A DNA stretch of 26,521 bases from Endobugula sp047619205 (GTDB lineage Bacteria > Pseudomonadota > Gammaproteobacteria > Pseudomonadales > Cellvibrionaceae), in assembly GCA_047619205.1 (NCBI GenBank), contig JBLHJR010000039.1, positions 1-26,521 of the forward strand, written 5' to 3'. Below, piece after piece: positions 1 to 8,303 of this stretch. The translations under genes were made by a program, and so were the position numbers. Position 1 is the first letter of the stretch. Each line of letters starts with the position of its first letter. Under the pieces are notes generated by a model. That model had not been told where the DNA came from, searched no databases, and worked only from the letters and a program-made list of their open reading frames with translations.

Positions 1-144
1 CCAGCGTTTGCTTTATTGTTGGGGAGTTTATTGGCTGATGAGAGCTTAACGCCAAGGTTGTTGATGGGAACTGGATTGGTGTTGTTGGGGTTAACGTTAT
101 ACCATATGCGTGGATTACCGTTAGTTTCTTTAAAGCGGTATTGA
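1..144 (+). CDS. C-terminal end of an EamA/DMT-family transporter (partial)
   Basis: Frame 1 is open from the window edge to a TGA at 142-144 (47 codons). It reads as a hydrophobic helix, then a short polar loop containing DESLTP, then a second hydrophobic helix and a basic tail. This helix / E-x-L-T-P / helix pattern is typical of the last two membrane segments of EamA-type drug/metabolite transporters, where a GE.LT turn precedes the final helix. The start and most of the protein lie outside the window, so substrate and full domain content cannot be judged. The stop codon falls inside the left arm of the palindromic element at 141-215, so the last codons may have been altered by that insertion. 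The family call is an inference from a short segment. Confidence 0.5.
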   Translation, partial: PAFALLLGSLLADESLTPRLLMGTGLVLLGLTLYHMRGLPLVSLKRY

Positions 145-215
145 ACCTAAAAACGGCAGTTTAATCGCGAAGGTTTGCCTACTGTTGGCGAACAGTTTGT
201 TATTTTTAGGTTGAA
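141..215. repeat. Short palindromic element, type A (75 bp)
   Basis: The ends are inverted repeats: TTGAACCTAAAAA on the left, and TTTTTAGGTTGAA on the right, with one mismatch. An inner stem is formed by GTTTGCC and GGCGAAC around the core GCCTACTGTTGGC (177-189). The left arm continues as ACGGCAGTTTAATCGCGAA, which closely matches the arm of the 200-bp element at 17254-17453 read on the minus strand. It therefore appears to be a short relative of that element. The core is also found in the 185-bp elements near 19.9 kb and 26.1-26.3 kb. Confidence 0.7.
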
Positions 216-265
216 TATAAATACTAAAACCCAATTGCTGCGGGTATCTCATAATAAGGTGTTTT

Positions 266-1288
266 GTGAAAATTTTAGTGACGGGTGGTGCGGGCTATAT
301 CGGTAGTCATACTTGCGTTGAATTATTGAATGCGGATTATGAAGTGGTGGTATTCGATAATTTATGTAATAGCCATGTTGAAGCATTATCTCGTGTGCAG
401 GCGATTACGGGTAAAAATGTAGACTTTTGTCAGGGTGATGTCAGAAGTCGTGATGATTTGCGTGATGTTTTCTCTCAGCATGACGTTGATGCAGTGATTC
501 ATTTTGCTGGTTTAAAGGCGGTAGGTGAATCGGCTCAAATCCCCTTACATTATTATGATGTGAATGTGGCGGGTAGTGTGGCCTTAGCTGAGGTGATGGA
601 AGAGTATCAATGTCACCATTTGGTGTTTAGTTCTTCGGCGACAGTTTATGGTGATCTTGCACCGTCCCCCTATGTGGAAACGCTAGCAACTAATGCGTGT
701 AATGTGTATGGCCGAACTAAATCAATGGTTGAGGAGATTTTGGCTGACACTTGCGATAAGCTTGATAGCTTGTGGAATGTTAGTTTGTTACGTTATTTTA
801 ACCCTATTGGTGCACATAGCAGTGGCTTGATTGGTGAAGACCCCCAAGGTACGCCTAACAATCTATTACCTTATGTGGCGCAAGTAGCCGTGGGGCGCTT
901 AGAAAAGTTGAAAATCTTTGGTGGCGATTACCCAACACCAGACGGAACGGGGATTAGAGATTATATTCATGTGGTGGATTTGGCTCGAGGACATGTGCAG
1001 GCGCTTGCTAGTATGTTGACAGTTAAGGCGGGTTGCCGAGCCTATAATTTAGGTGCGGGCAAGGGGTATAGTGTGCTGGAGGTGGTAGCGGCGTTTGAAA
1101 AAGCGTGCGGAAAAACTATCCCTTATCAAATAGTGCCTCGTCGTCAAGGTGATTTAGCCGAGTATTATGCTGATGCGAATCTAGCGCTAAAAGAACTAGC
1201 CTGGGAGACGGAGTATGATTTGCAGGCGATGGTTGAAGATACTTGGCGCTGGCAATCGAAAAGCCCACAGGGGTATATTGATCGTTAG
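266..1288 (+). CDS. galE: UDP-glucose 4-epimerase
   Basis: GalE interconverts UDP-glucose and UDP-galactose in the cytoplasm using tightly bound NAD, supplying galactose for surface polysaccharides. The 340-residue product has the usual length. The N-terminal Rossmann motif TGGAGYIGSH is at residues 6-15. SSSATVYG at 122-129 supplies the catalytic serine region, and the YxxxK pair is in NVYGRTK around residues 146-152. The PDGTGIRDYIHV segment near 225-236 is a well-conserved part of GalE. The start is a GTG at 266 with AAGGTG about five bases upstream, and the protein opens directly with the Rossmann strand. It is preceded by a palindromic repeat and converges on apaH. Nothing next to it suggests a Leloir operon, so a role in envelope sugar supply is likely but inferred. 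Confidence 0.95.
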   Translation: MKILVTGGAGYIGSHTCVELLNADYEVVVFDNLCNSHVEALSRVQAITGKNVDFCQGDVRSRDDLRDVFSQHDVDAVIHFAGLKAVGESAQIPLHYYDVNVAGSVALAEVMEEYQCHHLVFSSSATVYGDLAPSPYVETLATNACNVYGRTKSMVEEILADTCDKLDSLWNVSLLRYFNPIGAHSSGLIGEDPQGTPNNLLPYVAQVAVGRLEKLKIFGGDYPTPDGTGIRDYIHVVDLARGHVQALASMLTVKAGCRAYNLGAGKGYSVLEVVAAFEKACGKTIPYQIVPRRQGDLAEYYADANLALKELAWETEYDLQAMVEDTWRWQSKSPQGYIDR

Positions 1289-1290
1289 GT

Positions 1291-1316
1291 ACTACAATGT
1301 GATGAAAACTTGTAGT
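1291..1316. terminator. Possible hairpin between convergent galE and apaH
   Basis: ACTACAA at 1291-1297 and TTGTAGT at 1310-1316 form a 7-bp stem with a 12-base loop in the 30-bp gap between the two convergent genes. There is no clear U-run on either strand, so it is at best a weak bidirectional terminator. Confidence 0.25.
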
Positions 1317-1318
1317 GT

Positions 1319-2125
1319 TCAGCCCTCAGCGGTAAACATTTCTTGATCTTCCAGTCGCATCATTGTCATCACATTACCCCATACGCAGCCGGTATCTAAG
1401 GCAAATACATTTTCACTGTAAGCTTGGCCTTCAAGTGCGGCCCAATGGCCGAAGATAATTCTATCGTGGTAGGTTTTTCGGTTTAGGTGTTCAAACCAAG
1501 GTGCGTAGCCTTTGGGTGCATGATGAATACTGGATTTACTGGTGAGTTCTAATGTCCCTTCTGTGCTGCAAAAACGCATGCGAGTAAAATAATTGGTAAT
1601 TACTCGCCAGCGCTCAATATCGCGTAAACCTTTTTCCCAGCAGCAAGGCTCATTGCCATACATGTTGGAAAGAAAGCGATTACATTGGTCACTACGTAAT
1701 ATAGATTCTACTTCTTTGGCTCGTTTGATGGCCTTTTTAAGCGTCCATTGAGGGGGGATTCCTGCATGAACGAGACTGTATTGTAGCGTCTTGTCGTGAT
1801 GTAGTAGCGGCTGTTGACGCAGCCATGTCATTAGGGTTTCGCAATCAGGGGCATGAAGTATGTCATCTAGTGTGTCAGATGGTGAGGGTTTTTTGGCTCC
1901 AGCAGCAATGGCTAATAAATGTAGATCATGATTGCCTAAAACGGTAATCACTGAATCCCGCATCTGGTAAATAAAGCGCAATGTTTCGAGTGATTGAGGC
2001 CCACGATTCACGAGGTCGCCGGTTAGCCATAATGTATCTAGTCGTGGTTTGAAATTAACTTTTTTAAGTAATGTCTTTAAGGGTTTTAGACAACCTTGGA
2101 GATCCCCCACTGCATACGTGGCCAT
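1319..2125 (-). CDS. apaH: Symmetrical bis(5'-nucleosyl)-tetraphosphatase
   Basis: ApaH hydrolyses Ap4A to two ADP, and in some bacteria also acts on Np4-capped RNA ends. The metallophosphatase signatures are in order: GDLQG near residue 7, GDLVNRG near 36-42, GNHD near 64-67, and VHAG in the middle of the protein. The product is about 268 residues, typical for the family. The chosen start is the ATG at 2125, giving MATYAVGD, which aligns with the usual ApaH N-terminus. A TTG two codons upstream (2131) is the alternative. It is the last gene of the lptD-surA-pdxA-rsmA-apaG-apaH operon, 27 bp after apaG, the same order as in E. coli. Variant residues are GDLQG in place of the usual GD.HG, and N for D in the usual GDLVDRG. 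Confidence 0.95.
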   Translation of the reverse strand: MATYAVGDLQGCLKPLKTLLKKVNFKPRLDTLWLTGDLVNRGPQSLETLRFIYQMRDSVITVLGNHDLHLLAIAAGAKKPSPSDTLDDILHAPDCETLMTWLRQQPLLHHDKTLQYSLVHAGIPPQWTLKKAIKRAKEVESILRSDQCNRFLSNMYGNEPCCWEKGLRDIERWRVITNYFTRMRFCSTEGTLELTSKSSIHHAPKGYAPWFEHLNRKTYHDRIIFGHWAALEGQAYSENVFALDTGCVWGNVMTMMRLEDQEMFTAEG

Positions 2126-2152
2126 AGTCAATTGACTTTTTTTAATGAAACA

Positions 2153-2527
2153 TTAGTGTAAAGATCGGGGGCGCGCTAATGAGAATGCAGGAATCGGCAC
2201 ATTGAATACTTTGCCATCTTCGGTACGCATTGTGTAAGTCCCTTCCATTGTCCCTACTGTAGTTTCTAATACGGCGTTACTGCTATAGGTATATTTTTCA
2301 CCAGGTAAAATGTGCGGTTGCTCACCTACAACGCCATCACCTACCACTTCCTGTACGATATCTTTAGCGTCGGTAATAATCCAATGGCGACTGAGTAATT
2401 GCGTCGTAATGTCACTGCAGTTTTCAATGCTTATGGTATAGGCAAAGGCAAAACGATTTTTATCGGGCTGAGAGTACTTATCTAAGTAGGCTGTTTGCAC
2501 CGCAATTTTCATCGTGTATTCACTCAT
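2153..2527 (-). CDS. apaG: ApaG (DUF525) protein
   Basis: The 124-residue protein matches ApaG in length and pattern. It is a single fibronectin-III-like beta sandwich, with the conserved TISIEN strand, the RHWIITD segment and the C-terminal part GTMEGTYTM near residues 92-100. ApaG has no established enzymatic activity; the name reflects its place beside apaH. It overlaps the end of rsmA by 8 bp and precedes apaH, as in enterobacteria and pseudomonads, so translational coupling within the operon is likely. Confidence 0.95.
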   Translation of the reverse strand: MSEYTMKIAVQTAYLDKYSQPDKNRFAFAYTISIENCSDITTQLLSRHWIITDAKDIVQEVVGDGVVGEQPHILPGEKYTYSSNAVLETTVGTMEGTYTMRTEDGKVFNVPIPAFSLARPRSLH

Positions 2528-3332
2528 GATCGGATAAGCCTTCTAAGGTATTGCTGAGGTTGACATAATCTTCTACCGATAAGTTTTCTGGCCGAAGTCC
2601 CGTGTCAATAGATAATGAGGCTATCGTATCATTATCTACTAGTTGCTTTAAAGTGTTGCGTAAAGTTTTACGCCGTTGTTGAAAAGCAAGGTTAACCAAG
2701 TGACTTAAGTGAGCTATATTGTTGGCGACATAAGGGAGTTGACTATAGGGTTGTAAGCGGACGATGGCAGAGTCTATTTTAGGTTGTGGATCAAAGCATT
2801 GCGGCGGGACGGCAAATAAGTTTTCGACTTGACAGTAGTACTGCACCATAATACTGAGGCGGCCATAGTTTTTTTCTCCCGCTTGCGCAACTAAACGATT
2901 GACGACTTCTTTTTGCAACATAAAATACATATCACTTATGCGTGCCTGGTAAGAAAGCAAATGGAAAATAAGTGGTGTAGAAATATTGTAGGGCAGATTG
3001 CCAACAATACGTAAAGGTTGATCTCCTTTCATGAGGCTTGAGAAATCGAAGCTTAATGCGTCTTGTTGATGAATGCTAAAGTCGGGATATTTTGCAAATT
3101 GAGCTAAGAGAATAGGGACTAAATCTCTATCCAATTCGATTACTTGCAGTTGAGGGCAGGCCTGAATAAGCTGTCTAGTAATAGCGCCTTGTCCAGGCCC
3201 TATTTCTACGAGCCGATCGCTTGCTTTTGCATTTACGTTGCGCACAATACGATCAATAACGCCTTGATCGGTTAAAAAATTTTGACCAAAGCGTTTACGT
3301 GCTTTATGAGCGAACGGTGGTGCTTTACTCAT
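2520..3332 (-). CDS. rsmA: 16S rRNA (adenine1518-N6/adenine1519-N6)-dimethyltransferase
   Basis: RsmA (KsgA) dimethylates two adjacent adenosines in the 3' terminal hairpin of 16S rRNA using SAM, acting late in small-subunit assembly. The 270-residue product carries the family start RKRFGQNFL near residues 12-20, the SAM-binding VEIGPGQGAIT near 43-53, and the catalytic NLPYNIST near 112-119, with a C-terminal helical domain beginning around QRRKTLRN. It overlaps pdxA by 8 bp and apaG by 8 bp, so it sits in a translationally coupled operon. Loss of this enzyme is known to give kasugamycin resistance. Confidence 0.97.
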   Translation of the reverse strand: MSKAPPFAHKARKRFGQNFLTDQGVIDRIVRNVNAKASDRLVEIGPGQGAITRQLIQACPQLQVIELDRDLVPILLAQFAKYPDFSIHQQDALSFDFSSLMKGDQPLRIVGNLPYNISTPLIFHLLSYQARISDMYFMLQKEVVNRLVAQAGEKNYGRLSIMVQYYCQVENLFAVPPQCFDPQPKIDSAIVRLQPYSQLPYVANNIAHLSHLVNLAFQQRRKTLRNTLKQLVDNDTIASLSIDTGLRPENLSVEDYVNLSNTLEGLSDHE

Positions 3333-4362
3333 TACTGCTGCCTATAAAATGGTTTTTTTGATGAAAATCTTGATGGATATTCATTTGTAATGCGTAATTA
3401 ATCGCGGTGGATAGACTGCCTAAATTAACCTTGCCTGTTCCTGCTAAATCGAGAGCCGTGCCATGATCAACGGAAGTACGAATAATCGGTAGGCCTAAGG
3501 TAATGTTCGCTGCTGTACCAAAGCCTTTATATTTTAATACGGGTAGCCCTTGATCGTGATACATGGCTAATACGGCATCAGCATGTTGTAAATATTTAGG
3601 TGTAAATAGTGTGTCAGCGGGTAAAGGTCCTTGGCAGTTTATGTTTTCTTTTGCTAGCTGTTGTAAGACGGGGATAATAATATCAATTTCTTCTCGCCCT
3701 AAATGTCCCCCTTCGCCTGCATGAGGGTTGAGTCCACAGACAATTATATGGGGAGTGTTAATACCGAACTTTACCCTAAGGTCATGATGTAGTATGCGTA
3801 TAGTGGTGCTCAGTGACTGTTGAGTGATGGCTGCAGATACTTTGTTTAGCGGCAGGTGTGTGGTCGCTAAGGCGACACGTAATCCTTCCGTTGCTAGCAT
3901 CATCACGACTTGTTGAGTGTTGGTTTTTTCGGCTAGATATTCAGTGTGCCCGCTAAAGGCAATGCCGGCATCATTGAGGATGCTTTTTTGAATGGGTCCA
4001 GTGACCATGCCGTGACATTTTTGTTGCTGGCACGCGACAATGGCAGTATCTAGAGTTTCTAAAATGTATTTCGCATTGTTTGTGCTTGGCTTGCCTATAT
4101 CTGTGCTTGTCGTTGCTTTTGTGGCAATAAATCCACATTCATTATGCTTGCTTATACTTGGCTCATCTTCAAGATCAACTTCTTTAAGCTTGATCGCTAG
4201 CCCAAGCTTTTTTGCGCGAGCAGTGAGTAAATCTGGATCTGCAATGGTCACTAATTGGTGATCGTTAAGCGCCGAGCTATTACGCTGTTGTGTATATAGC
4301 AAGGCGATATCGGGACCTATTCCTGCAGGTTCACCACAGGTGTACAGTAGGCGTTTGATCAA
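3325..4362 (-). CDS. pdxA: 4-hydroxythreonine-4-phosphate dehydrogenase
   Basis: PdxA oxidises 4-phosphohydroxy-L-threonine to 3-amino-1-hydroxyacetone phosphate, a step of the DXP-dependent pyridoxal phosphate pathway. The 345-residue product starts with the typical TCGEPAGIGPD motif near residues 8-18. The metal-binding histidines are visible in SGHTEYLAE, in CGLNPHAGEGGHLG and in AMYHDQGLPVLKY. The C-terminal RTSVDHGTALDLAGTG is also diagnostic. It overlaps surA by 4 bp and rsmA by 8 bp, in the conserved surA-pdxA-rsmA order. Confidence 0.97.
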   Translation of the reverse strand: MIKRLLYTCGEPAGIGPDIALLYTQQRNSSALNDHQLVTIADPDLLTARAKKLGLAIKLKEVDLEDEPSISKHNECGFIATKATTSTDIGKPSTNNAKYILETLDTAIVACQQQKCHGMVTGPIQKSILNDAGIAFSGHTEYLAEKTNTQQVVMMLATEGLRVALATTHLPLNKVSAAITQQSLSTTIRILHHDLRVKFGINTPHIIVCGLNPHAGEGGHLGREEIDIIIPVLQQLAKENINCQGPLPADTLFTPKYLQHADAVLAMYHDQGLPVLKYKGFGTAANITLGLPIIRTSVDHGTALDLAGTGKVNLGSLSTAINYALQMNIHQDFHQKNHFIGSSNE

Positions 4363-5654
4363 ATCAATATTTCCACATAGGTATTATCGCGCAATTCCTT
4401 TAACCAAATTTGCAGCTCATCCTGAAATCGCTGCCGACGTAAAATTTTTGTCACCTGTTGGCGTTTAACATTTTCAAAGATATCTTTTTTGCGTTTTTCA
4501 TCTACCCTTAAAATATGCCATCCGAACTCTGATAGGAATGGTTTACTGATTTCACCTACGGGGGTTGCTAGTACGGTTCTTTCAAACGATGGCACGAATT
4601 TCCCCGGTAATGACCAGCCAAGGTTTCCACCGTCTACTTTTGATCCAATGTCATCTGTATTTTCTTGAGCTAAAGTGGTAAATGCTTCTCCCGAATTCAG
4701 GCGTTGATAAAGTCGGTCAATTTTTTCTTTGGCTTCTTCTTCGGTGAATAGTTTGTTTGCTTTAACTAAAATGTGTCTGACCTTATGTTGTTCTACAATA
4801 ACGGGTTCTGCTCCAGTACGAGAGAATAATTTTAATATGTGTACTCCAGCATCGCTATAAAAAGGTGCGCTCAGCTGGCCAGCTCTTAGCCCTATTAACT
4901 TTTGGGTGAATAATTCAGGCATGTCTTCTTGCGTGAGTATGCCAATATCGCCACCCTTGTTAGCGTTAGGACCTTGGGAATACTTCCTTGCTATATCGTT
5001 AAAACTATTTTTTGTGTTTTGGAGGTTTTTGTGAATCTTTTTTGCTTGATTTAATATGGATTCTTTGTTCTTGCTGGTATGGTTTAGAAATATTTGACCA
5101 ATATGGAAGCGAGGTGTCAGCCATTCTAGCCCTTCTTTGGATGACAAGAAATTATCTATCTCTCTTTCGGTGATGTTAATGCGTTGGTTAATAGCGCCTT
5201 GCTGAATTTTATTGATGATAATTTCTTTTTCTATTTCTTCTTTGGCATCGTTAATAGTCAACTCTTGTGAGAGCAAGTATTGTTTAAATGAAGTTCCTTT
5301 GCGTTTTAAATTGTTGTCTGTTTTGGATATTGTTGCGTCAACTTCTTTTTTTGAAGCTGAAATGTTGTTTTTCTTGGCGATCTTTAGTTGCAGTTTTTCT
5401 AAGATAAGAGCGTTCAATGCCTGCTTGCGTAAAACGTTTTCGTTTGTAGTCTTTTGTTTGTTTTGCGAACGTATTTTCACGTCTTTTATTTTTTTTCCCA
5501 GCTCGCTGAAAAAAATAATATCTTCTCCAACAATCGCGACTGTTTTGTCGATGGCTTGGTAGGAAAAAGCGTGTGAGCTTATTAATAAGCTGAGAGCTAA
5601 TGTTAACCCATTAAGTGGAGAGGTTATGTTGAACCGGGTTTTAATTGTAAGCAT
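4359..5654 (-). CDS. surA: Periplasmic chaperone / peptidylprolyl isomerase SurA
   Basis: SurA escorts unfolded outer-membrane proteins, including LptD, through the periplasm to the BAM complex. I place the start at the ATG at 5654. It gives a signal peptide with a basic N-terminus, a hydrophobic core (LTLALSLLISSHAFS) and a 431-residue precursor close to the family length. A longer start at 5711 would add 19 non-signal residues and overlap lptD. After the N-terminal chaperone domain two parvulin-type PpiC domains are visible: one around PRFHIGQIFL to GVHILKL, the second from VRHILVKA to GWHILRV. It lies 32 bp downstream of lptD, whose product is a known SurA client. Confidence 0.93.
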   Translation of the reverse strand: MLTIKTRFNITSPLNGLTLALSLLISSHAFSYQAIDKTVAIVGEDIIFFSELGKKIKDVKIRSQNKQKTTNENVLRKQALNALILEKLQLKIAKKNNISASKKEVDATISKTDNNLKRKGTSFKQYLLSQELTINDAKEEIEKEIIINKIQQGAINQRINITEREIDNFLSSKEGLEWLTPRFHIGQIFLNHTSKNKESILNQAKKIHKNLQNTKNSFNDIARKYSQGPNANKGGDIGILTQEDMPELFTQKLIGLRAGQLSAPFYSDAGVHILKLFSRTGAEPVIVEQHKVRHILVKANKLFTEEEAKEKIDRLYQRLNSGEAFTTLAQENTDDIGSKVDGGNLGWSLPGKFVPSFERTVLATPVGEISKPFLSEFGWHILRVDEKRKKDIFENVKRQQVTKILRRQRFQDELQIWLKELRDNTYVEILI

Positions 5655-5686
5655 AATTTGATCTTTTTTAGTAGATTGTTGCGTGT

Positions 5687-8119
5687 CTATTCTCGGTAAG
5701 TGGCTTGCCATTGTTCATAGCCATCAATAGAGTCTTCAAGTAATTTGTCAAACTGTTTTCCTGTGCCACCTAGGCCGAAAAACTGGAATTCAAGTATTAT
5801 TCCTTCGTCATAAGTTAGGTTGTTTGTTCCGCTAGTGAATTGGTCATCATCAACAACACGTTCATAGGCGAACCTGACTCGGTAGCAACAGCTATGATAT
5901 TCGATGCCCAAAAGCCGTTCTAGCTCTTGGTTATTTTGGTAATCATAACTACTGTGTCCAATGAGTGTCCAATTGCCATTGAATAATGGCTTGATGAAAG
6001 AAAGTTCGGATTGCTCTGATTGCTCTGATGAGTTGCGTAAAAAACGATGGCTTAGATTGAATAGGCTGCTGTTATCGCCGCGATATTTAATCGAAATGGT
6101 ATTGTCAGCGATTTCGTTGGCATCATCGTCATATATAATATCGTTTGTTAGGGTCCAGTTCTTGGCAAAGTTGGACGATATTATCCCTGCAATCGGGGAA
6201 TTATTCGCGGTATCGGGAGTGCCGGATAGTGTGACCTTACGTTCTTCAAAATAAAGGGCTTTACCAATGCTGGCACTAAAAATCTCTCTTCCAGTTTCAT
6301 TGCCGATAAAGCGAGTGGTTAGGCCAATAGAGAGCTGGTTAGCATCATCAATGCGGTCCCCGCCAGAAAATCGAGTGTCATTGAAGAGCTGGTTGTAGCT
6401 GAAGGTAAGGTCTGATGTGTCAAAATTTATATCTTCTCCTGTGCGGGTCAAGTCTGATTGGTTTTTATGCTCGCTGTAAAAATAAAATAGGCGAGGTTCG
6501 AATGTTTGTTGATAGCCATTGCCGCTGCGTTCAAAATATAAGCCGGAATCCACTGCTAATTGGGGGACGATAATAGATGGGGTGTTGTTGGCACCCGTAT
6601 TTAGTTTATCGTCTTCTAATTGATAGGCTAAATATTGAGTTTGTAGTCTGGGGTGAAAAAATCCCGCGTCCCAGTCGTTATCTTTTCCGATCGCATATCT
6701 TAAGCGTGAGCGGCCGCCCACTAATGTTTTATCTCCGGGATCATCCGCATCACTGTGGTCAAAGAGAATCCATTCATTTTCAAGATTTATGTCCCATTCG
6801 CCTATATTGTACTCGCCATCAAATGTCATTTGGGGAAGTTGTTTGTAAGGCCGAGTAATTGAATCGTCAAGTGTTTGGTATTGTTGGGTATTCACCTCAA
6901 ATCGCCAGTGGGTAAATTGATATCCTGCTTTGATTTGTTGAAGTAAGCTGACCTCACTATTGGAGTTTAATGTCGAAGCATCAAAATCTTTTAAGTAATC
7001 ATTATCACTGACTTCGTTATAGTCAATGCTGCTGAACCATTGGCGCTGCTTGCCACCTTGTTGATTGATGCTTACTTGCCAGCGCTCATTACCCGCAAAA
7101 GGGTTGATTTCGGCACGCGTTTTTGTTCCATCGTTGAGCAAACTTTCTTCACTCTCTTTCAGTTTTCCTGAATCATCGTTGAGGTGGGTTAGGTTAACTT
7201 CTGTTTCGAAATGGTTGTTTAGGTGCCGACCATTTACCTCTAGCATTGTGCCATGATTGTGTAGCAAATGAGGTGTTAGTATTAGGTCGTAATTAGGTGC
7301 GAAATTGAAGTAATAGGGTATAGATAGATCAATAGCACCGTCACTTAAGGATAGCGTGGGATATAAAAAGCCAGACTGTCTTTCGTCACCTATAGGGAAG
7401 CGTAAGTATGGCCAGTAAAAAACAGGAATACCCTTAACGATTAAACGAACATTGGTGGCTGACCCTTGATTTTTTTCAGTATCAATAGTGATTGTACTGC
7501 CTTTAAGATACCAATCATTGCTGCCAGGTTCGCAATGGGTATATTGACTGTTAGTCAGCGTTATTTTTTGTTGATTTTTTTTGAGGCTTTTTGCTTGTCC
7601 TCTAATATGCGCCGAGTGGATAACGTAGGTGGCATTATCAATAGCTAGTGTATCTTTACGTTGGTTTACTTCGCCTTTGTCGGCAATCAGTAGTAAGTCT
7701 GGTTGTCTAATGGTCAGTTGGCCATTAATAGTGATGTTACCTGTTTGTTCACTATATATGGCTTGATCTGCAGTGAGTTTTTGATAGCCTTTCTTTACGA
7801 TCACATCACCGATTAGAGTGATTTCCTTAAAGCCATTTTTTTCTGTGATAATGCTCTGCGCTGAGGATGTCTCTGTTGCGCTATCGATAATGTCTAGCGA
7901 CGTGTCTTGCTCAGCTAGTGGTGAAATATAGGCGCCACAACTGCCTAACGGCAGTTCTTGCCTCTGCTCTTCAGTGAGTTGGCTTAACGGGACCCAATCA
8001 AGAGTCTGCTTTATATCGGCTAAAGGTGAGGCTGAAAAACCTATGCCAATCAAGAGGCTGGTAGTTCGTATCAATGGCCTGGAGGGGGTAAGCTGGTTGC
8101 ATAATAAGGTAAAAATCAT
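5687..8119 (-). CDS. lptD: LPS-assembly outer-membrane protein LptD
   Basis: LptD is the outer-membrane beta barrel that, with lipoprotein LptE, inserts lipopolysaccharide into the outer leaflet. The 810-residue product has an N-terminal hydrophobic signal segment, then an OstA/LptA-like jellyroll near residues 95-200 (IVKKGYQKLTADQAIYSE), then a long barrel of alternating aromatic strands. Cysteines suited to the known interdomain disulfides are present: C61, C196 and the adjacent pair C744-C745 in YHSCCYRV, matching the E. coli two-plus-two pattern. A SEQSEQSE loop coded by a 9-bp tandem repeat lies near 6009-6030. It is first in the minus-strand operon and divergent from amgK. Confidence 0.95.
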   Translation of the reverse strand: MIFTLLCNQLTPSRPLIRTTSLLIGIGFSASPLADIKQTLDWVPLSQLTEEQRQELPLGSCGAYISPLAEQDTSLDIIDSATETSSAQSIITEKNGFKEITLIGDVIVKKGYQKLTADQAIYSEQTGNITINGQLTIRQPDLLLIADKGEVNQRKDTLAIDNATYVIHSAHIRGQAKSLKKNQQKITLTNSQYTHCEPGSNDWYLKGSTITIDTEKNQGSATNVRLIVKGIPVFYWPYLRFPIGDERQSGFLYPTLSLSDGAIDLSIPYYFNFAPNYDLILTPHLLHNHGTMLEVNGRHLNNHFETEVNLTHLNDDSGKLKESEESLLNDGTKTRAEINPFAGNERWQVSINQQGGKQRQWFSSIDYNEVSDNDYLKDFDASTLNSNSEVSLLQQIKAGYQFTHWRFEVNTQQYQTLDDSITRPYKQLPQMTFDGEYNIGEWDINLENEWILFDHSDADDPGDKTLVGGRSRLRYAIGKDNDWDAGFFHPRLQTQYLAYQLEDDKLNTGANNTPSIIVPQLAVDSGLYFERSGNGYQQTFEPRLFYFYSEHKNQSDLTRTGEDINFDTSDLTFSYNQLFNDTRFSGGDRIDDANQLSIGLTTRFIGNETGREIFSASIGKALYFEERKVTLSGTPDTANNSPIAGIISSNFAKNWTLTNDIIYDDDANEIADNTISIKYRGDNSSLFNLSHRFLRNSSEQSEQSELSFIKPLFNGNWTLIGHSSYDYQNNQELERLLGIEYHSCCYRVRFAYERVVDDDQFTSGTNNLTYDEGIILEFQFFGLGGTGKQFDKLLEDSIDGYEQWQATYRE

Positions 8120-8173
8120 GGTTTTCGTGTTATTTCCAGGTCAAATGACTGTAAGTCAGTGTAGTTTCTTGTT

Positions 8174-8202
8174 TTTATCAAAGAGCGCAATTCTACTGTA
8201 AA
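8174..8202 (-). promoter_or_regulatory. Candidate sigma-70 promoter of the lptD operon
   Basis: Read on the minus strand, TTTACA (8202-8197) and GATAAA (8179-8174) are separated by exactly 17 bases and lie about 55 bases upstream of the lptD start. The -35 box matches five of six consensus bases and the -10 box four of six. This is a pattern match only. Confidence 0.4.
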
Positions 8203-8303
8203 ATGAGCCGCTAGTGGTGGTTAAAATAATAAAATCGTTTATTGTAGCCACACAATCATAAATAGTGTTGCTAGTAATAAGCGTTAGGGGCGATAAGGTG
8301 GTC

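Noticed and set aside
5655..5711. Longer start for surA overlapping lptD
   Set aside because: It would put 19 polar residues before the signal peptide; the ATG at 5654 gives a normal exported precursor.
5961..7648. Several plus-strand frames inside lptD
   Set aside because: They are antisense to a full-length LptD with conserved cysteines and barrel pattern, and have no start signals or family features.
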